From: Desulfobacterales bacterium
Lineage (GTDB): Bacteria > Desulfobacterota > Desulfobacteria > Desulfobacterales > BuS5
Length of the DNA: 7,678 nt
Reading direction: 5' to 3'
Assembly: GCA_016735355.1 (NCBI GenBank)
Contig: JAERRQ010000352.1
Span: 1 to 7,678, forward strand
Positions 1 through 7,030 of the stretch are shown in pieces (within the stretch, counting starts at the first letter, position 1; every line of letters starts with the position of its first letter). The notes below the pieces were generated by a model. That model saw nothing but the letters and a program-made list of their open reading frames with translations, was not told where the DNA came from and did not search any database. A program made the translations under genes and the position numbers.

Positions 1-1140
1 GATCTTTTTAATGAAATTATGTATGCTTTGGGCGCCGCAAGTTTAAAACAAAAAAGGCGGAAGAAGTTATTGGTTACAAGAACATCTATTTATAAGAAAC
101 GTCTTAAAGGCAAGAGGATTCTAGTGGTTGAGGATAATTCAACAAATCAGGAAATAGCCAGGGCGGTACTGGAAGGAGCAGGGGTTATCATTGAGATTGC
201 CGGCAACGGACAAATAGGATTGGATCTTGTTAAGAAGTCAGAGTTTGATGCAGTCCTGATGGATATACAGATGCCGGTAATGGATGGCTATGAAGCGACT
301 AAAAATATCCGTAAAGATCCTGCCTATACCGATCTTCCGATTATTGCCATGACTGCGCATGCCATGAAAGGAGATGAGGAACAATGCTTAAAAGCAGGCA
401 TGACCGATTATGTTTCCAAGCCGATCGACCAGGAAAAACTTTTTCGGGTTTTGTGTGGAGTGCTGAAGAAAGAGGGCGCGGCCAAAAGGGAAGTGGAGGA
501 TATCGCAGAACCGGAGCCGTCGGCCATAACAGATGACATAAAGGATAGTAATTTTGATGAAATTTTCCCGACAGAGCTTCCCGGGATAAATTTAAAAAAG
601 ATATTGATCGGGATGCAACTAGACCCAAAGACATTCAAACGTATTTTACTCGGTTTTTTTCATAATAATCAGAATACAATCAACAAATTTAATGATGCCT
701 TTATTGCAAAGAATCAGGAAGAATTAAAGCTCCTGACGCACACTTTAAAGGGCAGTTCCGCAAGTATCGGAGCCGAAGATTTGTCTGAAAGGGCAGGGGA
801 ACTTGAAGATTTCCTCAAACAAAAAAGAATAGATGACTCTGTTCAAACTTTGATTCACCGGGTCAAGACAGCCCTTGACCGGGTATTGGATTCTTTGCAA
901 TTATTGCTTGATAAAGCTGATTCGAAAAAAAAAATAGATATAAAAAATTCTGATCCGGTTAAACTTAAAGCGGCTGCCCATGATCTTGCCGAAGCTCTGG
1001 ACGTGGCAGATCCTGATAAAATTGAAATATCTCTTGAAAAAATTAAGGAATTCCTTGGTGGTTCTGTTCTTGATCAACTTGTTAAGTATATAACCGGTTA
1101 TGATTACGATGATGCAAAAGAGATACTCGAAAAAATATAA
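1..1140 (+). CDS. Hybrid sensor histidine kinase, C-terminal part (receiver + HPt), 5'-partial
   Basis: The frame is open to the left edge, so this is the 3' end of a larger gene; the first ATG (19) is internal. The first residues (DLFNEIMYALG) resemble the last helix of an upstream receiver domain, as in multi-receiver hybrid kinases. Counting from the Met at 19, residues 32-148 form a full receiver: acidic pair in VVEDN, phospho-acceptor Asp82 in LMDIQMPVMDG (codon 262-264), Thr in MTAHA, Lys in SKPID. Residues about 195-295 form an HPt domain with the phospho-His at 241 in THTLKGSSASIG (codon 739-741). A helical C-terminal extension ending near YDYDDAKEIL is common after HPt in such kinases. 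The protein should autophosphorylate (kinase core outside the window) and pass phosphate His-Asp-His to a partner receiver, most simply the REC-HD-GYP protein encoded 16 bases downstream. The sensed signal cannot be judged. Domain calls are firm; the partner is inferred. Confidence 0.93.
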   Translation, partial: DLFNEIMYALGAASLKQKRRKKLLVTRTSIYKKRLKGKRILVVEDNSTNQEIARAVLEGAGVIIEIAGNGQIGLDLVKKSEFDAVLMDIQMPVMDGYEATKNIRKDPAYTDLPIIAMTAHAMKGDEEQCLKAGMTDYVSKPIDQEKLFRVLCGVLKKEGAAKREVEDIAEPEPSAITDDIKDSNFDEIFPTELPGINLKKILIGMQLDPKTFKRILLGFFHNNQNTINKFNDAFIAKNQEELKLLTHTLKGSSASIGAEDLSERAGELEDFLKQKRIDDSVQTLIHRVKTALDRVLDSLQLLLDKADSKKKIDIKNSDPVKLKAAAHDLAEALDVADPDKIEISLEKIKEFLGGSVLDQLVKYITGYDYDDAKEILEKI

Positions 1141-1144
1141 AAAA

Positions 1145-1150
1145 ACGGAG
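1145..1150 (+). promoter_or_regulatory. Ribosome binding site that selects a GTG start
   Basis: CGGAG lies 6 bases before GTG 1157, right after the upstream stop codon (1138-1140). The alternative in-frame ATGs at 1100, 1109 and 1112 lie inside the upstream gene, lack an obvious Shine-Dalgarno sequence, and would add about 19 Lys-rich residues before the receiver fold. GTG 1157 starts the protein just ahead of the first beta strand, as is usual for receiver proteins. Confidence 0.65.
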
Positions 1151-1156
1151 ATAAAG

Positions 1157-2179
1157 GTGACTTCTGATAAACCATTAGTATTGATTGTAGATGACAATGC
1201 GACAAATATAGACTTGCTGGTCAACACATTAAAGGCCGACTACAGGCTCGGGGCAAGCAAAAACGGACAAAAAGCGCTTGAGTATACGGATAAACACCTG
1301 CCTGATCTTATCCTTTTGGATGTAATGATGCCGGAGATGAGTGGATATGAGGTTTGTACCAGGCTTAAAGCAGTTCCCAAAACGGCAAATATACCGGTTA
1401 TTTTTATAACAGCGCTTAATGAAATAGAAGATAAAACCCGGGGCTTTGTAGTCGGGGGCGTTGATTACATCACCAAACCATTCCATATTGCTGAGGTAAA
1501 AGCACGGGTTAATGCCCATTTATCTCTCAAAATGATGCGAGAGGAGCTCAATTCCCAGAATATTATCCTGGAACAGAAAGTTGCAAAGAAAACAGAAGAG
1601 CTGTATCAAATGCTGCAGGCAACGATTCAAACCATGGCACTTACAGTTGAAATCAGAGATCCTTATACTGCCGGTCACCAGCATCGGGTCGCCCTGCTGG
1701 CATGCGCCATTGCCAAAAAAATAGGCTTTTCGGATGATCAGATCAGAACCATCGATATTGCAGGGAATCTCCATGATATAGGTAAGATCCGTGTACCGAC
1801 ATCAATAATAAACAGGCCTGGTGAGCTTATGGATATAGAATATAAAATGCTCAGAATACATCCCAGGGTAGGTTATAATATCCTTAAAAATATTCCTTCG
1901 TCTTTGCCCTTTGCCGAAGTTGTGTTACAGCATCATGAAAGGCTCGATGGCTCAGGGTATCCCCAGGGACTTAGCGGTGATGAGATACTGCCGGAAGCAA
2001 AAGTGTTGACAGTGGCGGATGTGACGGAGGCGGTAAGCTCTTTCAGGCCATACCGACCCGCCAGAGGCATGGATGTTGCGCTGGAGGAAATTTTGAAATA
2101 TAGAAATGTTTGGTATGATGCTGATGCTGTTGACGCCTGCCGGGAACTTTTTATTAAGGATAAATTTAATTACACATAA
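1157..2179 (+). CDS. Response regulator with HD-GYP cyclic-di-GMP phosphodiesterase domain
   Basis: 340 residues from the GTG start. Residues about 6-125 are a receiver: DDN acidic pocket, phospho-acceptor Asp55 in LILLDVMMPEMSG, Thr in FITAL, Lys in ITKPF. A coiled linker (about 125-160) leads to an HD-GYP domain (about 160-335). Its hallmarks are all present: H176 in HQHRV, H206-D207 with Lys in HDIGK, H235 in IHPRVGY, the HH pair in LQHHERLDGSGYP (259-260), G267-Y268-P269, and Asp288 in VADV. The family hydrolyses cyclic-di-GMP to pGpG or GMP using a di- or tri-metal centre in the cytoplasm; intact ligands suggest an active enzyme. Phosphorylation of Asp55 presumably controls activity. It is the second gene of an apparent operon with the hybrid kinase, whose HPt is the obvious phosphate donor. 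Lowering cyclic-di-GMP usually favours motility, but the physiological output here is unknown. Confidence 0.95.
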   Translation: MTSDKPLVLIVDDNATNIDLLVNTLKADYRLGASKNGQKALEYTDKHLPDLILLDVMMPEMSGYEVCTRLKAVPKTANIPVIFITALNEIEDKTRGFVVGGVDYITKPFHIAEVKARVNAHLSLKMMREELNSQNIILEQKVAKKTEELYQMLQATIQTMALTVEIRDPYTAGHQHRVALLACAIAKKIGFSDDQIRTIDIAGNLHDIGKIRVPTSIINRPGELMDIEYKMLRIHPRVGYNILKNIPSSLPFAEVVLQHHERLDGSGYPQGLSGDEILPEAKVLTVADVTEAVSSFRPYRPARGMDVALEEILKYRNVWYDADAVDACRELFIKDKFNYT

Positions 2180-2192
2180 ACCGGGAGGATAG

Positions 2193-2218
2193 TAGGGGTT
2201 CAAAATTTTGAACCCCTA
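2193..2218. repeat. Intergenic palindrome, GTAGGGG-CAAAATTTTG family, copy 1
   Basis: The core at 2194-2217 is a perfect 24-base palindrome (half-site AGGGGTTCAAAA), and 2193/2218 add one more pair. A further GATA/TATC pairing is possible with a small bulge. It sits between two convergent genes (stops at 2179 and 2256). No T-run follows on either strand, so it is not a standard intrinsic terminator, though a 3' hairpin could still protect mRNA or slow polymerase. Two related copies occur at 6973 and 7031, which points to an interspersed repeat (REP- or MITE-like) rather than a gene-specific site. Confidence 0.85.
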
Positions 2219-2255
2219 TCGGGAAACATTGAAACGGTATAATGTATATTTGGAT

Positions 2256-4256
2256 TTACTCCCACGCTTCTGAATACGCTTTTGGAACGGACATGTTTTT
2301 ATGGGAGGTTTGCCGAACCGTAGCGGCCTGTGTTGTGCCTATATTCGTCAATCCATATCCGGCAGAGCTATTTTCGTTTCCATCAACTATTGTCATTAGT
2401 TCACCTACCATCAACTTCATTTGCTCTGCCTGGGCATTTAATTCTTCGGACGCTGATGCCGATTCTTCAGCACTTGCCGCATTTTGCTGGGTTACTTTGT
2501 TCATCTCGTTAACAGCGGTGTTGACCTGATTAATCCCTTGAGCCTGTTCATTTGATGCCGATGCAATTTCGGCTACAAGCTCACCCACCCTGGACGTACC
2601 TTGAGCAACAGTCTTAAATGCTTCATTAGTCGTCACCACAAGCTCCGCTCCTTTTATAATCCTGTTTACCGTGCCATCTATGAGCAAAGCCGTATTTTTG
2701 GCGGCTTCAGCTGATCTTAAAGCAAGATTTCTTACTTCCTCGGCTACAACCGAAAACCCGGCCCCTTGTTCTCCGGCTCTGGCAGCTTCCACCGCAGCGT
2801 TTAATGCAAGAAGATTGGTCTGAAAAGCTATCTCATCAATGGTTTTGACTACCTTACGGGTTTCTTCACTGGCTTTGGTCATCTTTTCCATTGATCCGGT
2901 CAGTTCCGTCATCGAAGCATCAGCCTCGCCAACCACCCTGTTGGCATCTTTCATGAGGTTATCCGCCTGTTGCGCGTTTTCGGCATTATGTTTGGTCATG
3001 GATGATATTTCTTCGAGAGATGCGGAGGACTCCTCAATTGAGGCAGCTTGCTCTGACGCTCCTTCAGCCAGGGAGTGACTGGAAGAGGATATCTGACTGG
3101 ATGCAGAGGCTATCTGTTCTCCGGATTCGGTAAGATTCATGATAATTTTTTGAATTGGATTGGTAATTGCCGCACCTTTAAAAAAACCTGTTACACACAC
3201 AATGGACATAAGGATAAAACATGTCAAAATAATCCAGTTTCTCAGTTTTACGACAGGCCTTAAAATTTCTTCTTTGTCCATCTCTGCCATGATTGCCCAG
3301 TTGAGGCCTTTAATTTCAGCCGGCGAATAAACGCTTAAAACCGGGAGATTACGGTAATCATTGACAAATTTTGCATCTGTATTTCCTGCCAGGGCTCCTT
3401 TTGCAGCTTCACTTTCGACCTTGCTTTTAAGTACGGACGATTCTCCATTTTGCAAGAAACGGGAATTGGATCGCATTAAATAATCCGATCCTATTATATA
3501 TGTTTCACCTGTTTCATTTAATCCACTTTTTTCCATCATAACCTGGTTAATCTGGCTGATGTTAATCTGAAAAATAAGAACGCCTATTTTTTTTGAACCA
3601 TCAAAAATTGGTGAGGAGATAAAGGCGGCAGGGGCGCCGCTGGATGGTTCATAGGCTTCCATATCTGTAAGCGCTGTATAATCAGGAAGAGAAGATTCGT
3701 TAGCAGACCTATAGTTGCCGGCGATATTTGTGTTGTTATATTTTCCGTCTGTAAGGCTGGTGCCGAAATCGTCTTCTTTAAAAACAGTATAAACTATATG
3801 CCCTGTCTCAGGATCGACTATAAAAATATCATAATAACCAAACGTGTTAAGATACTTTTTAAAGACCGGATGATAGATTTTATGTGTTTTGCTGTAATTG
3901 CTACTGTCAGCCGCATAATCGAGATTAAGTTTTTGTCCCACGGGATTCGGATTATTAAATATATATAAATTCCTTACAGTATCTTCTCCCAATTCGTGAA
4001 AATTTTTGATAAATTCCCGTGCAGCTACGACTGTCATCTTGCTTTCGGAAAGAGTTTTGAGATTATTCTCATTTTGTTCGTAAAAATCCTGCAATTGGGT
4101 CTTTCTTACGTCCCTTATTCCGATCATTTGCTCTGTAGCCTGGTTGATCAACGCATTTTTTGAACTAACGTAGCTTATCACTCCTATAACACTTAAAGGA
4201 ATAAATCCTATGGCTAAAAAAATAATTATTAATTTGAACTTTAAGTTTAACTGCAT
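2256..4256 (-). CDS. Methyl-accepting chemotaxis protein with double-Cache-like sensor
   Basis: 666 residues. ATG at 4256 is preceded by AAGGA about 10 bases upstream. Membrane segments are at about 9-30 and 341-358; the stretch between is periplasmic. Its pattern ([19 protein letters not shown], then IGVLIFQI and GETYIIG) fits a double-Cache (dCache_1) ligand-binding domain; the ligand cannot be predicted. After the second membrane segment comes ITNPIQ, the usual HAMP opening, but the chain runs almost straight into the signalling helix. The hairpin tip is the conserved block around [21 protein letters not shown] (475-495), which contacts CheA and CheW. Glu pairs 408/409 and 415/416, and 597/598 and 604/605, are each seven residues apart and are likely methylation sites for CheR/CheB. 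The C-terminal tail of about 40 residues ends in SEAWE and lacks the NWETF-type tether. The gene stands alone, convergent with the HD-GYP gene, with a sigma-28-like promoter upstream. Confidence 0.95.
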   Translation of the reverse strand: MQLNLKFKLIIIFLAIGFIPLSVIGVISYVSSKNALINQATEQMIGIRDVRKTQLQDFYEQNENNLKTLSESKMTVVAAREFIKNFHELGEDTVRNLYIFNNPNPVGQKLNLDYAADSSNYSKTHKIYHPVFKKYLNTFGYYDIFIVDPETGHIVYTVFKEDDFGTSLTDGKYNNTNIAGNYRSANESSLPDYTALTDMEAYEPSSGAPAAFISSPIFDGSKKIGVLIFQINISQINQVMMEKSGLNETGETYIIGSDYLMRSNSRFLQNGESSVLKSKVESEAAKGALAGNTDAKFVNDYRNLPVLSVYSPAEIKGLNWAIMAEMDKEEILRPVVKLRNWIILTCFILMSIVCVTGFFKGAAITNPIQKIIMNLTESGEQIASASSQISSSSHSLAEGASEQAASIEESSASLEEISSMTKHNAENAQQADNLMKDANRVVGEADASMTELTGSMEKMTKASEETRKVVKTIDEIAFQTNLLALNAAVEAARAGEQGAGFSVVAEEVRNLALRSAEAAKNTALLIDGTVNRIIKGAELVVTTNEAFKTVAQGTSRVGELVAEIASASNEQAQGINQVNTAVNEMNKVTQQNAASAEESASASEELNAQAEQMKLMVGELMTIVDGNENSSAGYGLTNIGTTQAATVRQTSHKNMSVPKAYSEAWE

Positions 4257-4322
4257 TTTGATTCTATCCTTTCGCTTTGCTTGAAATAAGTAGAGTTGAA
4301 TTTTTTCGTTTCTATAATGTTG

Positions 4323-4350
4323 TTATCGGTATTGTTTTTAATATACTTTA
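4323..4350 (-). promoter_or_regulatory. Sigma-28 (FliA)-type promoter for the chemoreceptor gene
   Basis: On the minus strand, TAAAGTAT (4350-4343) is followed after 12 bases by ACCGATAA (4330-4323). The textbook enterobacterial sigma-28 consensus is TAAAGTTT, 11 bases, GCCGATAA, so each box matches at 7 of 8 positions and the spacer is one base longer. The predicted transcript would start near 4316, giving a leader of about 60 bases before the ATG at 4256. Position, strand and gene type (chemoreceptors are classic FliA targets) all agree. No experiment supports it here. Confidence 0.6.
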
Positions 4351-4370
4351 GTGCGTTGTTTCTTAAATCC

Positions 4371-4379
4371 TGTTATACT
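4371..4379 (+). promoter_or_regulatory. Possible extended -10 promoter for the rightward membrane-protein gene
   Basis: TGTTATACT contains an extended -10 (TG, one base, TATACT), but no good -35 box lies 16-18 bases upstream. Another option on the same strand is TTGTTA (4320-4325), 16 bases, TATACT (4342-4347), which overlaps the sigma-28 site on the other strand. The region is very AT-rich, so chance matches are likely. Transcription from the 4371 site would give a leader of roughly 100 bases. Confidence 0.3.
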
Positions 4380-4488
4380 ATGTGATATTATATATATTTG
4401 TATATGAGCAAAAAAGATTTACAAAAATCATTTGATAGGATAAAAAATAAAGCAAAAAAATAGTATTTTCACTCTTGAAGGAGCTTTT

Positions 4489-5937
4489 ATGGGGAAAAAA
4501 AGTTTAACAAAATCTACGACAAAAAAAAAGGCCAAGAAAACATCTACTAAAAATACCAAGAAAACAGCTACTAAAAATACTACCGCAAAAAAAGTGGTAA
4601 CCAAGGCAGCGGCAAAAAAAACAGCGGTCAAAAAGGGCACACCTAAAAAGAGTGCAATGGCAACAAAGAAAAAGATTACTTTAAAAGATTTGATATTTAA
4701 AAAATTTGATACATGGAAGCCTGAAGAATTTTTTAAGGTTGAAATAGATAAAGACGCCTTGAAGGCTTATGCCGCGCCTCCTTTTATTACTGGATCATCG
4801 GATGATACGGAGCGTATAAAAGAGATACTTTTCAGGAAATTCGATCCTGAAACCATGCGCAAACAGATAGAAGAATTAAAAGCCGTGGCAGAAAAAGAAG
4901 CGGCTGAGAAAGCAGCCATGGAAAAGGCCGAAGCAGAAAGGAAAGCTGCTGAGGAAAAGGCGGCTAAAGAAAAGGCTGAAGCTGAAAGGAAGGCGGCTGA
5001 AGAAAAAGCGGCGGCCGAGAAGGCTGAAGCTGAAAAGAAAGCAGCCGCGGAAAAAGAGGCGGCGGAAAAGGCGGCAAAAGAAAAAGCTGAGGCTGAAAAA
5101 AAAGCCGCTGAAGAGAAAGCAGCGAAAGAGAAAGCTGAGGCTGAAAAAAAGGCAGCCATGGAAAAGGCCGAAGCTGAAAAACAAGCTGCCCTGGAAAGAG
5201 CAGCCTCTGAGAAGGTGGCGGCTGAGGAAGCTGTTGCAAAAAAAGCGGCAGCAGAGAAAAAAGCGGTGGAAATGAAAAGAAATATTATAGCAGCCGGCGC
5301 AGGGCTTGCAATTATTCTTCTGATGTTGATTGGCGCAAGTTTTTCAAATATGAGTAATTTTTATTTAAAACCTGCTGAAGGTGGAATTGAAATATGGCGG
5401 GGATCTTTTGCTCCCATGGGGCAGAAAAAATATTTTGCTCTGCAAGGTGTTGAACTCCAGGAACCTGCCAAGAAGGTTTACAGCAAAGAAGATGTATATC
5501 CCCTGATCTTTCATTTTTACATTGAACAGGCGGACAGTCTGCTGGAAGTGCAGCCTTTGCCGGATTTTGACGGGATTAAGCATAATCTTGACAATGCGCT
5601 GAATTACGGAGTAACGGCTGAACTCCGCGAAACAGCTCAAAACCGTTTAAACATGATCGATTTTATGATTCTGGTTTACAAGGCGGATATTGCAGCCGAA
5701 AAAGCAAGCCTTTCATCCCTTAACTCTGCAATGAGTTATTATAAGGAGGCAGCCGGGCTCAACCCCGCAGAAGATCAGGCTGAACAGCTTAAGCAAAAAA
5801 TTGAATCTGTGTTGCAAAAAATATCTTTGCTTGAACAGCAGGCGGCTATTGCGGCGGACAAGGAGGCAATAGCAGGTGCTGAAGAAGAGGGTGTGGGTGA
5901 GGAGGAAGAGGAAGGAGCAGTACCTGAACATCTATAG
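4489..5937 (+). CDS. Uncharacterised single-pass membrane protein with histone-like Lys-rich tail and Ala/Glu/Lys helical repeat
   Basis: 482 residues; the start is set by GAAGGAG (4477-4483), 5 bases before ATG 4489. I do not recognise a named family. Visible parts: residues 1-62 hold 24 Lys and 14 Thr with no acidic residue, resembling a histone H1 C-terminal tail; 63-121 are a mixed, probably folded stretch (LKDLIFKKFDTWKPEEFF); 122-262 are an Ala/Glu/Lys repeat expected to form a long charged helix or coiled coil; 265-286 are a membrane segment; 287-448 are a compact domain (IEIWRGSFAPMGQKKYF, YSKEDVYPLIFHFYIEQAD) ending in helices with a TPR-like look (SAMSYYKEAAGLNP); 463-482 are a Glu-rich tail. 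Lys/Arg before the membrane segment suggest the N-terminus is inside and the C-terminal domain in the periplasm. The tail could bind DNA, RNA, acidic lipid or polyphosphate; the helix could act as a spacer, as in TolA. No function is claimed. It converges on the dppF-like gene with 30 bases between stops. Confidence 0.88.
   Translation: MGKKSLTKSTTKKKAKKTSTKNTKKTATKNTTAKKVVTKAAAKKTAVKKGTPKKSAMATKKKITLKDLIFKKFDTWKPEEFFKVEIDKDALKAYAAPPFITGSSDDTERIKEILFRKFDPETMRKQIEELKAVAEKEAAEKAAMEKAEAERKAAEEKAAKEKAEAERKAAEEKAAAEKAEAEKKAAAEKEAAEKAAKEKAEAEKKAAEEKAAKEKAEAEKKAAMEKAEAEKQAALERAASEKVAAEEAVAKKAAAEKKAVEMKRNIIAAGAGLAIILLMLIGASFSNMSNFYLKPAEGGIEIWRGSFAPMGQKKYFALQGVELQEPAKKVYSKEDVYPLIFHFYIEQADSLLEVQPLPDFDGIKHNLDNALNYGVTAELRETAQNRLNMIDFMILVYKADIAAEKASLSSLNSAMSYYKEAAGLNPAEDQAEQLKQKIESVLQKISLLEQQAAIAADKEAIAGAEEEGVGEEEEEGAVPEHL
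4879..5262 (+). repeat. In-frame degenerate repeat coding for the Ala/Glu/Lys helix
   Basis: Within the membrane-protein gene, residues about 131-258 are built from variants of KAEAE(R/K)KAAEEKAAKE. KAEAE begins at residues 146, 162, 178, 199, 215 and 226, so a 16-residue step dominates, with one 21- and one 11-residue step. At DNA level the 23-base stretch at 4912-4934 recurs identically at 5152-5174, exactly 240 bases (80 codons) later. The plus strand is strongly purine-rich here, which leaves several other frames open; these are not genes. Confidence 0.85.
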
Positions 5938-5967
5938 GAGACAACGGAGAGGGTAGGTGGCTGTTTT

Positions 5968-6939
5968 TCAGAATAGATGACACCATACCTGGTGTCTTTC
6001 AGAGCCTGATTCCTGAGGTTTTTTTTCTCTGCAAATACTCATAACTTCAGGGCAGCGTGTATGAAATCTGCAGCCCGGGGGAGGCGCAGCCGGTGAAGGC
6101 GTCTCCCCCTTTAATATGATTCTCTTTACATGCTCTCTCTTTTTATCAGGATCCGGAACCGGAACAGCGCTGATAAGAGCCTGGGTGTAGGGATGCATAG
6201 GCCGGTTAATTATATCATCTGCAATACCGCATTCCATAATTTTGCCAAGATACATAACCGCCACCCTGTCCGCAATATTGCTCACCACACTTAAATCATG
6301 GGATATGAAAAGATACGACAGTTCATATTCCTCCTGCAGATCAATAAAAAGGTTTATTATTTGTGCCTGCACTGATACATCAAGGGCGCTGATCGGCTCG
6401 TCACAGATTATGAACGAGGGCTTCAGAGATACTGCTCTTGCAATGTTGATTCTCTGCCGCTGTCCACCGGAGAATTCGTGGGGATAGCGATGTATTGCGT
6501 CTCCATCCAGTCCCACTTCATTCATAAGCCTGATTGCATGCTCTTTGATTGAACCGGTTACCATTTTAAATTCGATCAGGCCTTCGGTGACAATGTCGAG
6601 TATGTTCATCCTGGGGTTCAGAGACGAGATTGGATCCTGAAAAATAATTTGCATATTTTTACGCAAATTTCTATATTCATTTTTCTTCAATGCAAGGATA
6701 TTTTTCCCCTGAAAAACAATCTCTCCCTTGTGCGCTTTTTCCAGGCCGACCAGTGTTCTCCCCAGGGTTGTTTTCCCGCAGCCTGATTCCCCCACCAGAC
6801 CCAAAGTCTCACCTTTGTTTATATGGAAGGAAATACCGTCAACAGCCCTTGCATATCCAACTGTTTTCGCGATAATTCCTCTCTTGATGGGAAACCATGT
6901 TTTAAGATTTGAAACTTGGAGTATTGGTTTTGAGGTCAT
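5968..6939 (-). CDS. dppF: Oligopeptide/dipeptide ABC transporter ATP-binding protein, DppF/OppF type
   Basis: 323 residues, the normal length for the family. It powers peptide (or nickel/glutathione-like substrate) import at the inner face of the cytoplasmic membrane as a heterodimer with the DppD-like subunit. Walker A is GESGCGKT (50-57), Q-loop Gln101 in IIFQDP, signature FSGGQRQR (156-163), Walker B FIICDEP (177-182, Glu181), D-loop SALD (184-187) and switch His214 in ISHD. The C-terminal oligopeptide-transporter region carries Cys290, 296, 303 and 320 in the family spacing. An in-frame TAA just upstream makes ATG 6937-6939 the first possible start, yet no good Shine-Dalgarno sequence precedes it. 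It lies 138 bases downstream of the DppD-like gene on the same strand. The substrate cannot be read from the ATPase; the symbol is by family resemblance, and oppF would fit as well. Confidence 0.93.
   Translation of the reverse strand: MTSKPILQVSNLKTWFPIKRGIIAKTVGYARAVDGISFHINKGETLGLVGESGCGKTTLGRTLVGLEKAHKGEIVFQGKNILALKKNEYRNLRKNMQIIFQDPISSLNPRMNILDIVTEGLIEFKMVTGSIKEHAIRLMNEVGLDGDAIHRYPHEFSGGQRQRINIARAVSLKPSFIICDEPISALDVSVQAQIINLFIDLQEEYELSYLFISHDLSVVSNIADRVAVMYLGKIMECGIADDIINRPMHPYTQALISAVPVPDPDKKREHVKRIILKGETPSPAAPPPGCRFHTRCPEVMSICREKKPQESGSERHQVWCHLF
5979..5996 (+). terminator. Possible weak 3' hairpin for the rightward membrane-protein gene
   Basis: GACACCA, a TACC loop and TGGTGTC form a perfect 7-bp stem 41 bases after the stop codon at 5937, followed only by TTTC. 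It lies inside the last codons of the convergent dppF-like gene, so it may be chance. No other terminator candidate is visible between the two genes. Confidence 0.25.
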
Positions 6940-6972
6940 AATATTTATTTAAAATCTATATTTCGCTGGTTC

Positions 6973-6999
6973 GTAGGGCACAAAATCTTGTGCCCCTAC
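6973..6999. repeat. GTAGGGG-CAAAATTTTG family palindrome, copy 2
   Basis: GTAGGGCACAA and TTGTGCCCCTAC flank a short centre. Compared with copy 3 the left arm has lost one G, and the centre reads AAAATCTT instead of AAAATTTT, so this copy is slightly decayed. It lies between the DppD-like and DppF-like genes. Confidence 0.85.
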
Positions 7000-7030
7000 A
7001 ACAATCCCCCATATGGATTGCCTGGCGTTG

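Noticed and set aside
925..934. Run of ten A bases in the kinase gene as a programmed slippage site
   Set aside because: It lies in an unstructured linker after the HPt domain and I see no conserved continuation in the other frames; A-rich linkers are common in AT-rich genomes.
1100..1156. Longer N-terminus for the HD-GYP regulator from ATG 1100
   Set aside because: It overlaps the kinase gene, lacks a ribosome binding site, and adds Lys-rich residues outside the receiver fold; GTG 1157 has a well-spaced CGGAG.
2193..2218. Palindrome as a bidirectional intrinsic terminator between convergent genes
   Set aside because: Neither side is followed by a T-run, and the same motif recurs between the ATPase genes, so an interspersed repeat explains it better. 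A role at the 3' end is not excluded.
4428..4640. Minus-strand open frame with a hydrophobic translation opposite the Lys-rich tail
   Set aside because: AAA and AAG codons read backwards as Phe and Leu, which mimics a membrane protein. It lies antisense to a well-supported start and has no initiation signal.
4767..5239. Long minus-strand open frames (130, 102 and 91 codons) opposite the Ala/Glu/Lys repeat
   Set aside because: They are shadows of a purine-rich repeat: the translations are Ser/Ala/Phe or Leu/Gln/Pro runs with no ribosome binding site and no domain-like composition.
6242..6952. Plus-strand open frames of 61-81 codons opposite the DppF-like gene
   Set aside because: They are antisense to a complete, motif-rich ATPase gene, with no ribosome binding site or recognisable domain.
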